From an uncultured Synechococcus sp. (GTDB lineage Bacteria > Cyanobacteriota > Cyanobacteriia > PCC-6307 > Cyanobiaceae), in assembly GCA_949373155.1 (NCBI GenBank), contig CASICK010000009.1:62001-126000 (forward strand): DNA of 64,000 bases, given 5' to 3'. This document shows, one piece after another, positions 17,087 to 24,894 of this stretch (its first letter is position 1; each line of letters begins with the position of its first letter). Below the pieces are notes generated by a model. That model worked only from the letters and a program-made list of their open reading frames with translations. It was not told where the DNA came from and did not search any database. Position numbers and translations under genes: made by a program.

Positions 17087-17338
17087 ATGGGAGGGGAAGG
17101 CTGGCTTACGGATCCTGATGGCTACTGGGTCAAAAGGTTCCATCGCGATCAGGCCTCGTGGTCCTGGTGCCCTCGGGTCTTCGTGGATGAGGGCAGAGGG
17201 ATGCCAAACGGTGAACCAGCGCTGTTGAAGCGTCGGCAGTACTTGCGCCGTGAGCAGGCTGAGCAGCTCTGGAAAACTTTGCGCTGTCAGGGGTGGAGGC
17301 AAACGCAACCTGTGTGGGGCCCTGGTTGTGAGCCATAA
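17087..17338 (+). CDS. DUF1651-like small protein
   Basis: 83 residues matching the DUF1651 pattern seen in many marine Synechococcus proteins: GWLTDPDGYWVKRFHRD, then VFVDEGRGMPNGEPALLKRR, LRREQAEQLWKTLRCQGWR and a terminal PVWGPG. Function unknown; the family is often present in many copies. The ATG at 17087 is chosen over the upstream TTG at 17078. The stop codon overlaps a hairpin that works as a terminator only on the opposite strand. Confidence 0.75.
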   Translation: MGGEGWLTDPDGYWVKRFHRDQASWSWCPRVFVDEGRGMPNGEPALLKRRQYLRREQAEQLWKTLRCQGWRQTQPVWGPGCEP

Positions 17339-17363
17339 AAAGAGAGGGCTCTCAACCCCTCTC
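17336..17363 (-). terminator. Rho-independent terminator, minus strand
   Basis: GAGAGGG at 17342-17348 pairs perfectly with CCCTCTC at 17357-17363. On the minus strand it is followed by TTTTT (17341 down to 17337); on the plus strand no T run follows. It therefore terminates a minus-strand transcript, although no minus-strand protein gene lies upstream of it. Confidence 0.55.
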
Positions 17364-17620
17364 AGCGCGTCTTGCTTTCGCTCCATCGCTTTGGCTTTTC
17401 CGTCAGCGGAGGTATGACGAGATCGTGAGCAAGTCGCTACTAAATCTGCCTGAGGCGCGAGTGTGCTTCTGTGTTCAGGCCAGAAGCCTGTGCTCGACTA
17501 GCCTTCTGGCTCCACAGGTTCTCTGCGTTGCTGGCCGGTTTCGCCGTCGTCTGATGTGTGTTCAAAGGCCTGTAACAGCTCAGAATTCAGTGAGCATTAC
17601 CAACCGTTCCCATTAGGCCC
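17364..17620 (-). ncRNA. Candidate minus-strand small RNA
   Basis: This gap before glyQ has no convincing protein. On the minus strand it ends in the terminator at 17336-17363 and contains a long hairpin: the GCCAGAAG arm near 17505-17512 pairs with the CTTCTGGC arm near 17480-17487, extending to about 11 pairs with one mismatch. A structured, terminator-ended stretch with no ORF is what an unannotated small RNA looks like. The 5' end is not defined. It does not resemble tmRNA, RNase P RNA or SRP RNA. Confidence 0.3.
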
Positions 17621-17629
17621 CTGCTCGGT

Positions 17630-18523
17630 ATGCACTTCCAGGACATCATCAGCACGCTGAATCGCTTTTGGGGAGAGCAGGGCTGTGTGTTGTTGCAGCC
17701 CTACGACACGGAAAAGGGTGCTGGAACCATGAGCCCGCATACGGTGCTTCGGGCGATTGGACCAGAGCCGTGGGCGGTTGCTTATCCAGAGCCGTGCCGG
17801 CGCCCCACCGATGGACGCTATGGCGATAATCCCAATCGAGCGCAGCACTACTTCCAATATCAGGTGCTGATCAAGCCTTCTCCCGATGGCATTCAGGAAA
17901 CCTATCTGGCATCCCTTGCGGCCCTAGGAATTTGCGCTGCGGATCACGACATTCGTTTCGTGGAGGACAACTGGGAGTCCCCAACGCTTGGTGCCTGGGG
18001 TGTGGGTTGGGAGGTGTGGTTAGACGGCATGGAGGTCACCCAGTTCACTTACTTCCAGCAATGTGGTGGTATCGACTGCAAGCCCGTATCCATTGAGATC
18101 ACCTACGGCTTAGAGCGCCTAGCGATGTACTTGCAGGATGTGGAAAGCATCTGGGATTTGAGCTGGAATGCTGAACGCAGCTATGGAGATATTTGGCTTC
18201 CTTTTGAGAAGGGACAATGTCAATTTAATTTTGAAGCATCTAATCCTGATCGACTCAAACAGCTCTTTGCTATTTACGAGGCAGAAGCCGCTGATCTGAT
18301 TGAACAACAGTTGCCAGCTCCTGCCCTCGACTTTGTCCTGAAGTGCAGCCACACCTTCAATCTCTTAGAAGCGCGTGGTGTGATCTCGGTGACGGAACGT
18401 ACCGCCACGATTGGACGGATTCGCAACTTGGCCCGAAAAGTGGCTGAGGCTTGGTTAGCTGAACGGGAGGCTCTGGGGTTCCCGTTGTTGAAGCCAACAG
18501 CGGCGGCGGTCGCAGATCGTTGA
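17630..18523 (+). CDS. glyQ: Glycyl-tRNA synthetase alpha subunit
   Basis: 297 residues of the alpha subunit of the alpha2beta2 bacterial glycyl-tRNA synthetase, which activates glycine and charges tRNA-Gly. Class II motifs include the opening [36 protein letters not shown] (motif 2) and [18 protein letters not shown] (motif 3 region). The beta subunit gene is not in the window. It is a single cytoplasmic gene with glyS elsewhere. Confidence 0.95.
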   Translation: MHFQDIISTLNRFWGEQGCVLLQPYDTEKGAGTMSPHTVLRAIGPEPWAVAYPEPCRRPTDGRYGDNPNRAQHYFQYQVLIKPSPDGIQETYLASLAALGICAADHDIRFVEDNWESPTLGAWGVGWEVWLDGMEVTQFTYFQQCGGIDCKPVSIEITYGLERLAMYLQDVESIWDLSWNAERSYGDIWLPFEKGQCQFNFEASNPDRLKQLFAIYEAEAADLIEQQLPAPALDFVLKCSHTFNLLEARGVISVTERTATIGRIRNLARKVAEAWLAEREALGFPLLKPTAAAVADR

Positions 18524-18796
18524 GACTCTGATTGATCACGAAAGCTGTAGTGATTTGATGTCGCAGTGAATGTTTGAAACTTCAATGTTTAATTCTTCAG
18601 GATTTGATAATCAATTTTTCATCCATCTGTGCTTAATGGCTTGAATGAATGAAGAGTTCAGTTGAAATAGATCTAATTTTTGCCTTGCTGATCCTGATTT
18701 GAACTAGGAAAAACTGTTCGATGATGAGTATGAGTGCATTGTCTTTCTTTCCGATTTCAAGGGGAATGCTTCAACCAGCTCAATGCCCCTGCGTTG

Positions 18797-20734
18797 ATGA
18801 ACGTTGCTCTTTGGCTGGTTCTCTTGATGCTTGGCACGCAGCTTGGGGCGGCCTTATCCCAGGCCGCTCAACACTGGTGTGTGGTGTTGGTTGGGCTTGC
18901 TGCGGCTGTTTTGCTGATCTGCCGCCAGTTCTCATTTTCCCGATGGAAGCTGTTTGTTCTTGTTGTTGTGCTGGGTGGCTTGTTGCTGCGCTCGTTGACG
19001 GGGCAAGCGGCCACGCCCACACCATTGGATCCGCTTCATTTTTTGCCAGGCGGTTCAGATCAGAAGTTGCTGGTGATTGAGGGAAGTGCTCTCGCTGATG
19101 CACCTGTTCGTAGGGGGCGCTGCCAAGCCCTGCTGCAGGTGAACCATCTTGCTGGTCAGGTGCGCGATGGTCGCACCGAGCTGGTTGTGGAGCCGTGTCT
19201 TCAGATGTTGCCCAAAGGCGCCTCGGTAAGGGCTCAGGGTCAGCTCGTGACTCCTGCCGTTGCAACCCATCCCCTGCTTCCCAATCCAGCTAAACGCTTG
19301 GCGGCACGGGGGAGTTGGACCCAATTCCGTACCAAGCAAGTGGAGCTGATCCATCAAGATCACACGCCTCTGGCTGATGGGCGTCGGCAGATCGCCGCTC
19401 AATTTCAAGATCTAGCAGGAGAGCACTCAGGTGGCCTATTGGCGGCGTTGGTGCTTGGGGGTGCCCAAGTTGAGCTCAGCTCAGAGCTGCGAGAGGCTTT
19501 TCGTGTGGCGGGTTTATCCCATGCCTTAGCAGCGTCTGGATTTCACCTTTCCGTGTTGTTGGGAGCCACCCTTGCCCTAACGCGCAGGCTTGGAATGCCC
19601 TTGCGCTTGGCGGCTGGAGTGGGCGCGATGGCTGTTTTTCTTGCACTGGCGGGCGGTCAGCCATCGGTTGTTCGCGCTGTGTTGATGGGAGCTGCCGTTC
19701 TCTTGATCCGAGAGCGGGGCTCTCGCGCCCAACCCTTGGGCGTGCTGCTCAGCACATTGGTTTTGATGCTGTTGGTGAATCCTTCATGGGCACGATCGAT
19801 TGGCTTCCAGCTCAGTGCCGCTGCGACGGCGGGTTTAGTGCTCAGTTCGCAGCCCTTAGAGCAGTGGTTCCTCCAGCGTTTTTCTCATCCTTGGATGCGG
19901 CTTCTCGCTCCCGCCCTATCGGTGCCAGTGGCGGCGCTGCTCTGGACCCTTCCCCTTCAAATCCTCCATTTCGGTTCTGTGCCCCTGTACTCGCTAATTA
20001 GCAACCTGATCGCTGCACCTTTGCTGGCACCGCTCACCCTTGCGGCGATGATCCTGGCGCTGCTCACATTGATGCTGCCAACGGCGATCGCTGCAGTGGT
20101 GATGCCGGTGTTGATCTGGCCAGTGCAGCAGTTGGCGTTGTTGTTGATCGCGTTGGTGCGTTGGATAAGCACCTGGCCCCATGCCCAGCTGCTTACGGGA
20201 CATCCGCAGCCTTGGGTGGTGCTGCTCGTCGTGCTGGCTCTGCTGCCTTGGGCCTTGCCGTCGCTGCAATTGTGGCGCTGGAGAGCTTTCCCGATGCTGC
20301 TCTTGGCCACGCTGATGCAAGCCGGTGTTCAGCTCAGCGATGAGGTGATGTTGGTGCAGCAGTGGGGAAGGCAGTGGCTACTGGCCCGTCACCAAGGGCG
20401 AGCTGCGCTGATCAGCAGTCATGGAGATTTGCTCAGTTGTCAGTTGGCTAAGCAGCTTGGGCACGGTTACGGACACCGACGCTTGGATTGGGTTGTGGTG
20501 ATGGATCCAGTGGCAAGTGATCACATCGATTGTTGGACGGAATTAGCGCATACCGTGCGGGCTGAGCATCATGGCCAGCCCCCATTGCTGCCAGGTCAAC
20601 GCCTCCAGAGCCCTGGCTTGATGCTTCTCCGGATGCGAGGCCAAGACAGGCGTTGGAATTTGCGCGTGAATGGGCAATCCCATCGCCTCAAGCAATCAAG
20701 CGGTAGAGCTTTAAGGTGGGAAGGCGCTGGATAA
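18797..20734 (+). CDS. comEC: DNA uptake channel ComEC/Rec2
   Basis: 645 residues, polytopic. N-terminal helices and an OB-like periplasmic domain (PVRRGRCQALLQVNHLAGQV) are followed by the competence domain with FRVAGLSHALAASGFHLSVL, its signature, and about eight more helices. The protein moves single-stranded DNA across the inner membrane during natural transformation. The C-terminal region is a degenerate hydrolase-like domain without the HxHxDH metal site of full-length ComEC proteins. ATG at 18797 is preferred over an upstream GTG at 18734. Together with the pilin cluster at 2.5-4.6 kb it hints at competence. Confidence 0.88.
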   Translation: MNVALWLVLLMLGTQLGAALSQAAQHWCVVLVGLAAAVLLICRQFSFSRWKLFVLVVVLGGLLLRSLTGQAATPTPLDPLHFLPGGSDQKLLVIEGSALADAPVRRGRCQALLQVNHLAGQVRDGRTELVVEPCLQMLPKGASVRAQGQLVTPAVATHPLLPNPAKRLAARGSWTQFRTKQVELIHQDHTPLADGRRQIAAQFQDLAGEHSGGLLAALVLGGAQVELSSELREAFRVAGLSHALAASGFHLSVLLGATLALTRRLGMPLRLAAGVGAMAVFLALAGGQPSVVRAVLMGAAVLLIRERGSRAQPLGVLLSTLVLMLLVNPSWARSIGFQLSAAATAGLVLSSQPLEQWFLQRFSHPWMRLLAPALSVPVAALLWTLPLQILHFGSVPLYSLISNLIAAPLLAPLTLAAMILALLTLMLPTAIAAVVMPVLIWPVQQLALLLIALVRWISTWPHAQLLTGHPQPWVVLLVVLALLPWALPSLQLWRWRAFPMLLLATLMQAGVQLSDEVMLVQQWGRQWLLARHQGRAALISSHGDLLSCQLAKQLGHGYGHRRLDWVVVMDPVASDHIDCWTELAHTVRAEHHGQPPLLPGQRLQSPGLMLLRMRGQDRRWNLRVNGQSHRLKQSSGRALRWEGAG

Positions 20735-20740
20735 GCGTTT

Positions 20741-20827
20741 GGAGAGGTGGCAGAGCCCGGTTGAATGCGCACGACTCGAAATCGTGTAGGGGTAACACCC
20801 TCGTGGGTTCGAATCCCACCCTCTCCG
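20741..20827 (+). tRNA. tRNA-Ser (CGA)
   Basis: 87 bases. Acceptor GGAGAGG pairs with CCTCTCC, discriminator G. The anticodon loop CTCGAAA gives anticodon CGA (reads UCG), the long variable arm is typical of class II serine tRNAs, and the T-arm has GGTTCGAATCC. CCA is not encoded. Its 3' end is repeated at 21580-21600, suggesting an integration site. Confidence 0.96.
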
Positions 20828-20832
20828 TTTTA
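20812..20832 (+). repeat. Direct repeat at tRNA-Ser 3' end (putative attL)
   Basis: The last 16 bases of the tRNA gene plus five downstream bases (CACCCTCTCCGTTTTA core) recur at 21580-21600 with one mismatch in 21. Integrases commonly use tRNA 3' ends as attachment sites, and the copy inside the tRNA keeps it intact. Confidence 0.55.
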
Positions 20833-20964
20833 GATGAGCCCAAATAGGCGCTCTTTCGTTCCCAATCCTGATCATGAACTGAACTGCTGGGCGGTTATCC
20901 CTGCTGCTATCTGCCTCCATAGAACATTTCCTGTCCATAAGGTTCACGCAGTTATTTTTTTCCT

Positions 20965-21219
20965 ATGTCCGACGAGAATGCAAGCAAAGAAACCACTAGC
21001 ACGAAGAAAGACTGCGGTGGCAAGAAAAATGCGATGCTTGCCTATGGCGTTATTCAGATTTCTGCCACTGTCCTCTCTGCTATCTCCTTGGCAGCAATCG
21101 CTCTTGGCTTCTGCGCTGTGAAGCAAGAGAGCAAGGCGTTTAACGGTTGCGTTGAAGAAGTCATTGCCGAGGGCAAGACCAATGCGCAGGCAGTTCGCTT
21201 TTGCAACGGCGGCAACTGA
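20965..21219 (+). CDS. Small one-helix protein with paired cysteines
   Basis: 84 residues: a lysine/threonine-rich N-terminus (MSDENASKETTSTKKDCGGK), one membrane helix (VIQISATVLSAISLAAIALG), and a polar tail with two cysteines (FNGCVEEVIAE, VRFCNGGN). It is inside the tRNA-Ser repeat-bounded segment. No family recognised, though it has the look of a conserved picocyanobacterial small protein. Confidence 0.6.
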   Translation: MSDENASKETTSTKKDCGGKKNAMLAYGVIQISATVLSAISLAAIALGFCAVKQESKAFNGCVEEVIAEGKTNAQAVRFCNGGN

Positions 21220-21297
21220 ACAGGTCGCTTCGCCAAGCACCATCAAACGACCTCTGAGGCGCACTTCTTAGACGTCTTTCTTTAGGTCTGCTCACCC

Positions 21298-21427
21298 CAT
21301 AGGGATTTGGTGCCTGTTCCTACAAAAGAGTTCAAATACATCTATGAAACTCTTGATGACCCAAGGAGGTAGTCCTTGGGAATGCGTCGTTATGAGGGAG
21401 GTCTGGGGAGGCCTCTCTTTTTTTTAC
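21298..21427 (+). ncRNA. Candidate small RNA with strong terminator
   Basis: A perfect eight-pair hairpin (CCCAAGGA at 21360-21367 with TCCTTGGG at 21373-21380) is followed by a terminator hairpin. A 33-codon ATG frame (21344 to about 21445) runs through the terminator, so it is an unlikely protein. The arrangement of two stems and a T-run suggests a short regulatory RNA of about 130 bases. The 5' end is a guess. Confidence 0.35.
21396..21425 (+). terminator. Rho-independent terminator
   Basis: GAGGTCT at 21398-21404 pairs with AGGCCTC at 21409-21415 (one G-T pair, loop GGGG), followed by TC and eight T's at 21418-21425. This is the clearest plus-strand terminator in the window. It ends the candidate RNA or the upstream small gene. 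Confidence 0.75.
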
Positions 21428-21579
21428 TCTCTGGGTGTCGTCTGAACTCGCAGGGAGTGAAGTCTTTTATGGGGTCTTGATTAGTGGTCCAGAAAGTCCC
21501 ATCGGAGTGTTGTTGAAAATAAGTGTCTATTCTGTTTCGTCCTAAATGGAATCATAAGTTAAGTCTCGGACTTGTGCGT

Positions 21580-21600
21580 AATCTCACCCTCTCCGTTTTA
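21580..21600 (+). repeat. Direct repeat of tRNA-Ser 3' end (putative attR)
   Basis: Matches 20 of 21 bases of 20812-20832, including the whole CACCCTCTCCGTTTTA core, but is not part of any tRNA. It bounds a 768-base segment carrying the 84-residue gene and the candidate RNA. Confidence 0.55.
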
Positions 21601-21810
21601 AGTCTGTCTCAGGATTGATCAAGAACTCTCAAATTCCTTTAAGTGTATTGGATCGGGATTTTGCTTTTCTCAAGGTTTCTCCGAGGAAATGCGTTGGCGG
21701 TAAAGTAATTTCTCTGTTAGACGTCGAGGTCTTAGTTAGATAAGCCTATCGTGGTAAAGATGTTTTGTTGCTACTTATAGAATTCAGTTGTCTGGATCAA
21801 GAATATTATT

Positions 21811-22452
21811 CTATTGCGGAGCTATGATTTTTAATTTTGAGGCATCTTCTAGAGCGCATAACAGCCCAATCAAAAGAAAGGCTCCGCCAAATATCTTGGC
21901 CCATTCCTCAAGATGGGCTAGATACTGGCTGACGTGGGCAGGAAAGCTAAAGAATGGACTGAAATCACATGCAACCATCAAAAAAGCCATTGCAAGTGAA
22001 TATTTGGCAAAATTCAAAAACCTTGTGGAGAAGCGAAAATAGTGCCTGCTGCAAAAAACAAAAATAGCACCAATGATTGCATAAAATCCAACGATTATAT
22101 CATCAATTCTATCGCTCAAGCGAGTTTCTTGCCATCCAAATGCTGAATGAATTGCATAGTCTAGGCGTTCGTGAAACATGAGGCTATCGTCCATTGCCAG
22201 AAATGCAAAACCCATAGCTAAAAAAAACCATATAAAGAACTCGGTAAGCTTTATCCCGCCTCTCCTAAGGCTTAATACCAAAGGTATGATTAAGCTGGTC
22301 AGTGAACAAAGAGTTAATTGCAAGGCAGAAATTTTGGTGATTATAGAACCTTCATTGTAAGAAGTTGCTGATAGTAAAATCGCTACAAGATAAGCAATGT
22401 AAGCGACTAGAGCGAAAAATTTAATATGTTCAAGGCGAAAGTTTGTGGTCAT
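21811..22452 (-). CDS. Multi-pass membrane protein, unknown
   Basis: 213 residues with about six hydrophobic segments (FFALVAYIAYLVAILLSA, LTSLIIPLVLSL, FFIWFFLAMGFAFLAMDD, and others). Conserved-looking polar residues sit inside the membrane region: FLAMDDSLMFHERL, later SDRIDDIIVG, HYFRFS and CDFSPFF. The Asp-Asp...His-Glu spacing suggests a metal- or proton-binding intramembrane site, but no known enzyme is recognised. Codon usage is AT-rich, unlike the flanking core genes, which fits acquisition by transfer. No cotranscribed neighbour. Confidence 0.6.
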   Translation of the reverse strand: MTTNFRLEHIKFFALVAYIAYLVAILLSATSYNEGSIITKISALQLTLCSLTSLIIPLVLSLRRGGIKLTEFFIWFFLAMGFAFLAMDDSLMFHERLDYAIHSAFGWQETRLSDRIDDIIVGFYAIIGAIFVFCSRHYFRFSTRFLNFAKYSLAMAFLMVACDFSPFFSFPAHVSQYLAHLEEWAKIFGGAFLLIGLLCALEDASKLKIIAPQ

Positions 22453-23020
22453 TTTAAGTTGATGAGGGTTGAAGCAAAATTTAAAGAATCAAAGGTTTGT
22501 CAATATGCTGAGATCAAAGTCTTGGGCATTATTGATCTCGATCAATGTCTTTATTTGGCAAGAGCTCTCGTAGAGCATGATTTACATTAGCATTGTTAAG
22601 CCTGAGCAGGGCGCAATCAACCAAGCATCCCTGAAAGGCATCAAGATCAATCATTAAAACCCTGGCTTATTGATATAACTGTCTTAAGAGCGCCACCATC
22701 CATCTCTCGATCCCTGCATGGGAATTGCCAAGGTAGGTTCACCTTGTTTGCGACATAGCGTCATTTGCTTGAATGTATTGCATTGTCTCTAAGGATTAAT
22801 CGCAGGCTGATGATCATTTATTTTTTTCCCCATATGTGCGATAACTCTGCTTCTATTGACAAAGAACCTTTCCGTTGCGAGCAGGTCTAAAAAGGATAAA
22901 AGGATCGGGGTAGACTATGAAAGATTCCTGGATGCTTCTTGAGGCCTTGATATGGATTTTTAACTAAGCTAGTTGCAAATTCTCAAGTCTGAATCAACTG
23001 CGAATAGAGGTGTGAAGAAG
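22453..23020. other. AT-rich gap in island region
   Basis: No supported gene. A 26-codon ATG frame near 22810 (MIIYFFPHMCDNSAS) is too short to call. I see no insertion sequence, tRNA or clear terminator. The base composition matches the AT-rich island rather than the core. Confidence 0.35.
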
Positions 23021-23413
23021 ATGGGTCGTCCATTTAAAGGTTTGTTTTTACAGAAAACCGGTGCTGCTTTCTTTTTCTCGTTCGTGACGTATACGCCACA
23101 GACAAAAGAGCAGATGATTGCCTGTGGAGACCTTGCTGAGGGGGAAGAATTTTTGAGTCAGGTTGTTTGTGATTTTCTATTGTTTATTTCAGAAGGCATT
23201 CTTGGACGAGCTTTGACGGCTGATTTTCCGATTTCCTACGATGATGTCATTATTATTTGCTCTCGTCAGCGGGGAAATGGAGTTCAGCATGAATATCTGA
23301 TTCAGGTTGTCGATCGCAGTTGGACACACGAAGATCAGACACTCCTTCTCGGTGACCTGGCTGTGGTTTTGTCGCATCCTCTTTGGGATGGCGCAATGTT
23401 AAGACGTGATTGA
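23021..23413 (+). CDS. Hypothetical protein, unknown
   Basis: 130 residues starting MGRPFKGLFLQKTGAAFFFS, with an alternating alpha/beta look (VVCDFLLFISEGILGRALTA, DVIIICSRQRGNG, EYLIQVVDRSWTHEDQTLL). An AGAGG lies about ten bases upstream of the ATG. No catalytic motif or membrane helix is obvious. It stands alone in the AT-rich segment. Confidence 0.5.
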   Translation: MGRPFKGLFLQKTGAAFFFSFVTYTPQTKEQMIACGDLAEGEEFLSQVVCDFLLFISEGILGRALTADFPISYDDVIIICSRQRGNGVQHEYLIQVVDRSWTHEDQTLLLGDLAVVLSHPLWDGAMLRRD

Positions 23414-23514
23414 TTGATATTTCTCGGGGTTGATTGGGAGGATCAGGAGTAATTCGATCGTTTTAAATTGCTAATGGAAGCATTGTTATTTTTCATTTCC
23501 TTTGGATCTAGCTT

Positions 23515-23607
23515 TTATTTGATGGAAATAAGCACATAGAATAGAAGCATTAATGTGGCAAATCCGCCCAGCCAATATTTTGCGACGATGAGCAGATGCT
23601 TTTTCAA
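23515..23607 (-). CDS. Possible 30-residue single-helix membrane peptide
   Basis: A TTG-started frame on the minus strand: two lysines and a His, then about 22 hydrophobic residues (LIVAKYWLGGFATLMLLFY), ending ISIK. This is the composition of a small membrane peptide, which cyanobacteria use often. There is no strong ribosome binding site and the start is not ATG. Confidence 0.3.
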   Translation of the reverse strand: MKKHLLIVAKYWLGGFATLMLLFYVLISIK

Positions 23608-23663
23608 GTTAATTGCTCATTTTGGATTATTTGATGTGTTTGCTTGGTGAATTTCTTGATCGA

Positions 23664-23921
23664 TTAAGAATGAAACAGGAGAACGAGCCCTTCGCTGACT
23701 TGATGAAACTCTCGCTCTTCTCGGCTCAGATCCAAGCCAATCTCTAATCCTTCCTTTAATGCATTCTCAAACGGGGGTGTGGAAGGCGGAGACGCATCGA
23801 GCCATAACGCTGCGATTCCAATCGCGGTGGCGTGCCACCGAAAGCTCCCTGTTTCTCCAATCGTTGGTTCTTGGAGAGCTTCTTCGAGAAAGGTGCTGAT
23901 CGACGTATCGGTGGAAGTCAT
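23664..23921 (-). CDS. Small hypothetical protein
   Basis: 85 residues, soluble, helical with a Trp/His-rich middle (GSFRWHATAIGIAALWLDAS) and an acidic end (EGLEIGLDLSREEREFHQVS). ATG start. It lies upstream of, and divergent from, the sugar transferase. No family recognised. Confidence 0.45.
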   Translation of the reverse strand: MTSTDTSISTFLEEALQEPTIGETGSFRWHATAIGIAALWLDASPPSTPPFENALKEGLEIGLDLSREEREFHQVSEGLVLLFHS

Positions 23922-24135
23922 GCCCTAGCTTCGGAATTCTTGCTCTTTGGCGCAATCGGCTGAGAGACTTCTTGACTTGTTCCTGTCAGCAAATCCTGTT
24001 ATCTGCAGTTCCGACGAGTGCGAGCAAGCCAGCTGAAATCAGCAGTTCTTCCTGTGCCGTTGCGGTGACTGACCCTTTGACTCTTTTGGTTGTGCCCTGT
24101 TGCGGTTCAGTGGATTGAGACTCAAGGGTCACTGG

Positions 24136-24894
24136 ATGCAAGTCAGTCTGCGTCGTTCGTCGCTTCAGGCAGGTGGATTCAGTCTGAATCGGCGTGCGAC
24201 GAAGCGGCATCTCGAGTTGTTGTCAGCTCCTCCCTCGGTGCTCACGTCGGTGGCACTGGTTCGAAAGCAAAGCCGGCTGGGGCGCACGCTCAAGCGAAGT
24301 GGTGATATTTCCTTTTCGTTGTTGGCCTTGGGGCTTGGATCGCCAGCCTTTTTGTTGATTGCCGTCTTCGTGAGCCTGAGTTCACCCGGGCCCGTGTTCT
24401 ATGTGCAGAAACGCGTTGGTCGTGGATATCGCCGTTTTGGTTGCATCAAATTCCGAACGATGCGCGCTGATGCCGATGTTGTTTTGCAACGCGTGTTGGC
24501 TGAGTCGCCGGAAATGAGAGCTGAGTTTGAACGTGATTTCAAGCTCCGCCAAGACCCACGCATCACTCCGATCGGTCGTTTCCTAAGGCGTTCGAGCCTT
24601 GATGAACTCCCTCAGTTCCTAAACGTTTTGCGCGGTGAGATGAGCGTGGTTGGGCCACGGCCAATCGTAGATAAGGAGATTGAACGCTATGGCCCCTTCA
24701 TGGATGAGGTTTTGGCTGTGCGGCCTGGTTTAACCGGGTTGTGGCAGGTGAGTGGTCGCAACAATCTCAGCTATGCCAAGCGGGTGAGGCTTGATTTGGC
24801 CTATTCGAGAGGTCGCTCTTTCCTTCTGGATTTGGCGATCATTTTGCGCACGTTTGGAGTGCTTCTGCTGCCCATGGATCGTGGTGCCTACTGA
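24136..24894 (+). CDS. Undecaprenyl-phosphate sugar-1-phosphate transferase
   Basis: 252 residues of the bacterial sugar transferase family (WbaP/WcaJ C-terminal domain). One membrane helix (FSLLALGLGSPAFLLIAVFV) is followed by the signature SSPGPVFYVQKRVGRGYRRF, KFRTMRADAD, RRSSLDELPQFLNVLRGEMS and VGPRPIVDKEI, then RPGLTGLWQVSGRN. It puts the first sugar on the lipid carrier for exopolysaccharide or O-antigen synthesis at the inner membrane. It stands alone, without glycosyltransferase neighbours, next to the AT-rich island. The 3' end overlaps cobD by 7 bases. Confidence 0.9.
   Translation: MQVSLRRSSLQAGGFSLNRRATKRHLELLSAPPSVLTSVALVRKQSRLGRTLKRSGDISFSLLALGLGSPAFLLIAVFVSLSSPGPVFYVQKRVGRGYRRFGCIKFRTMRADADVVLQRVLAESPEMRAEFERDFKLRQDPRITPIGRFLRRSSLDELPQFLNVLRGEMSVVGPRPIVDKEIERYGPFMDEVLAVRPGLTGLWQVSGRNNLSYAKRVRLDLAYSRGRSFLLDLAIILRTFGVLLLPMDRGAY

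Noticed and set aside
17425..17616. 63-codon plus-strand frame before glyQ
   Set aside because: Low-quality composition, no start context, and it overlaps the structured candidate RNA on the other strand.
21344..21445. 33-codon ORF crossing a terminator
   Set aside because: It reads through a strong terminator with a T-run, so a translated product is unlikely.
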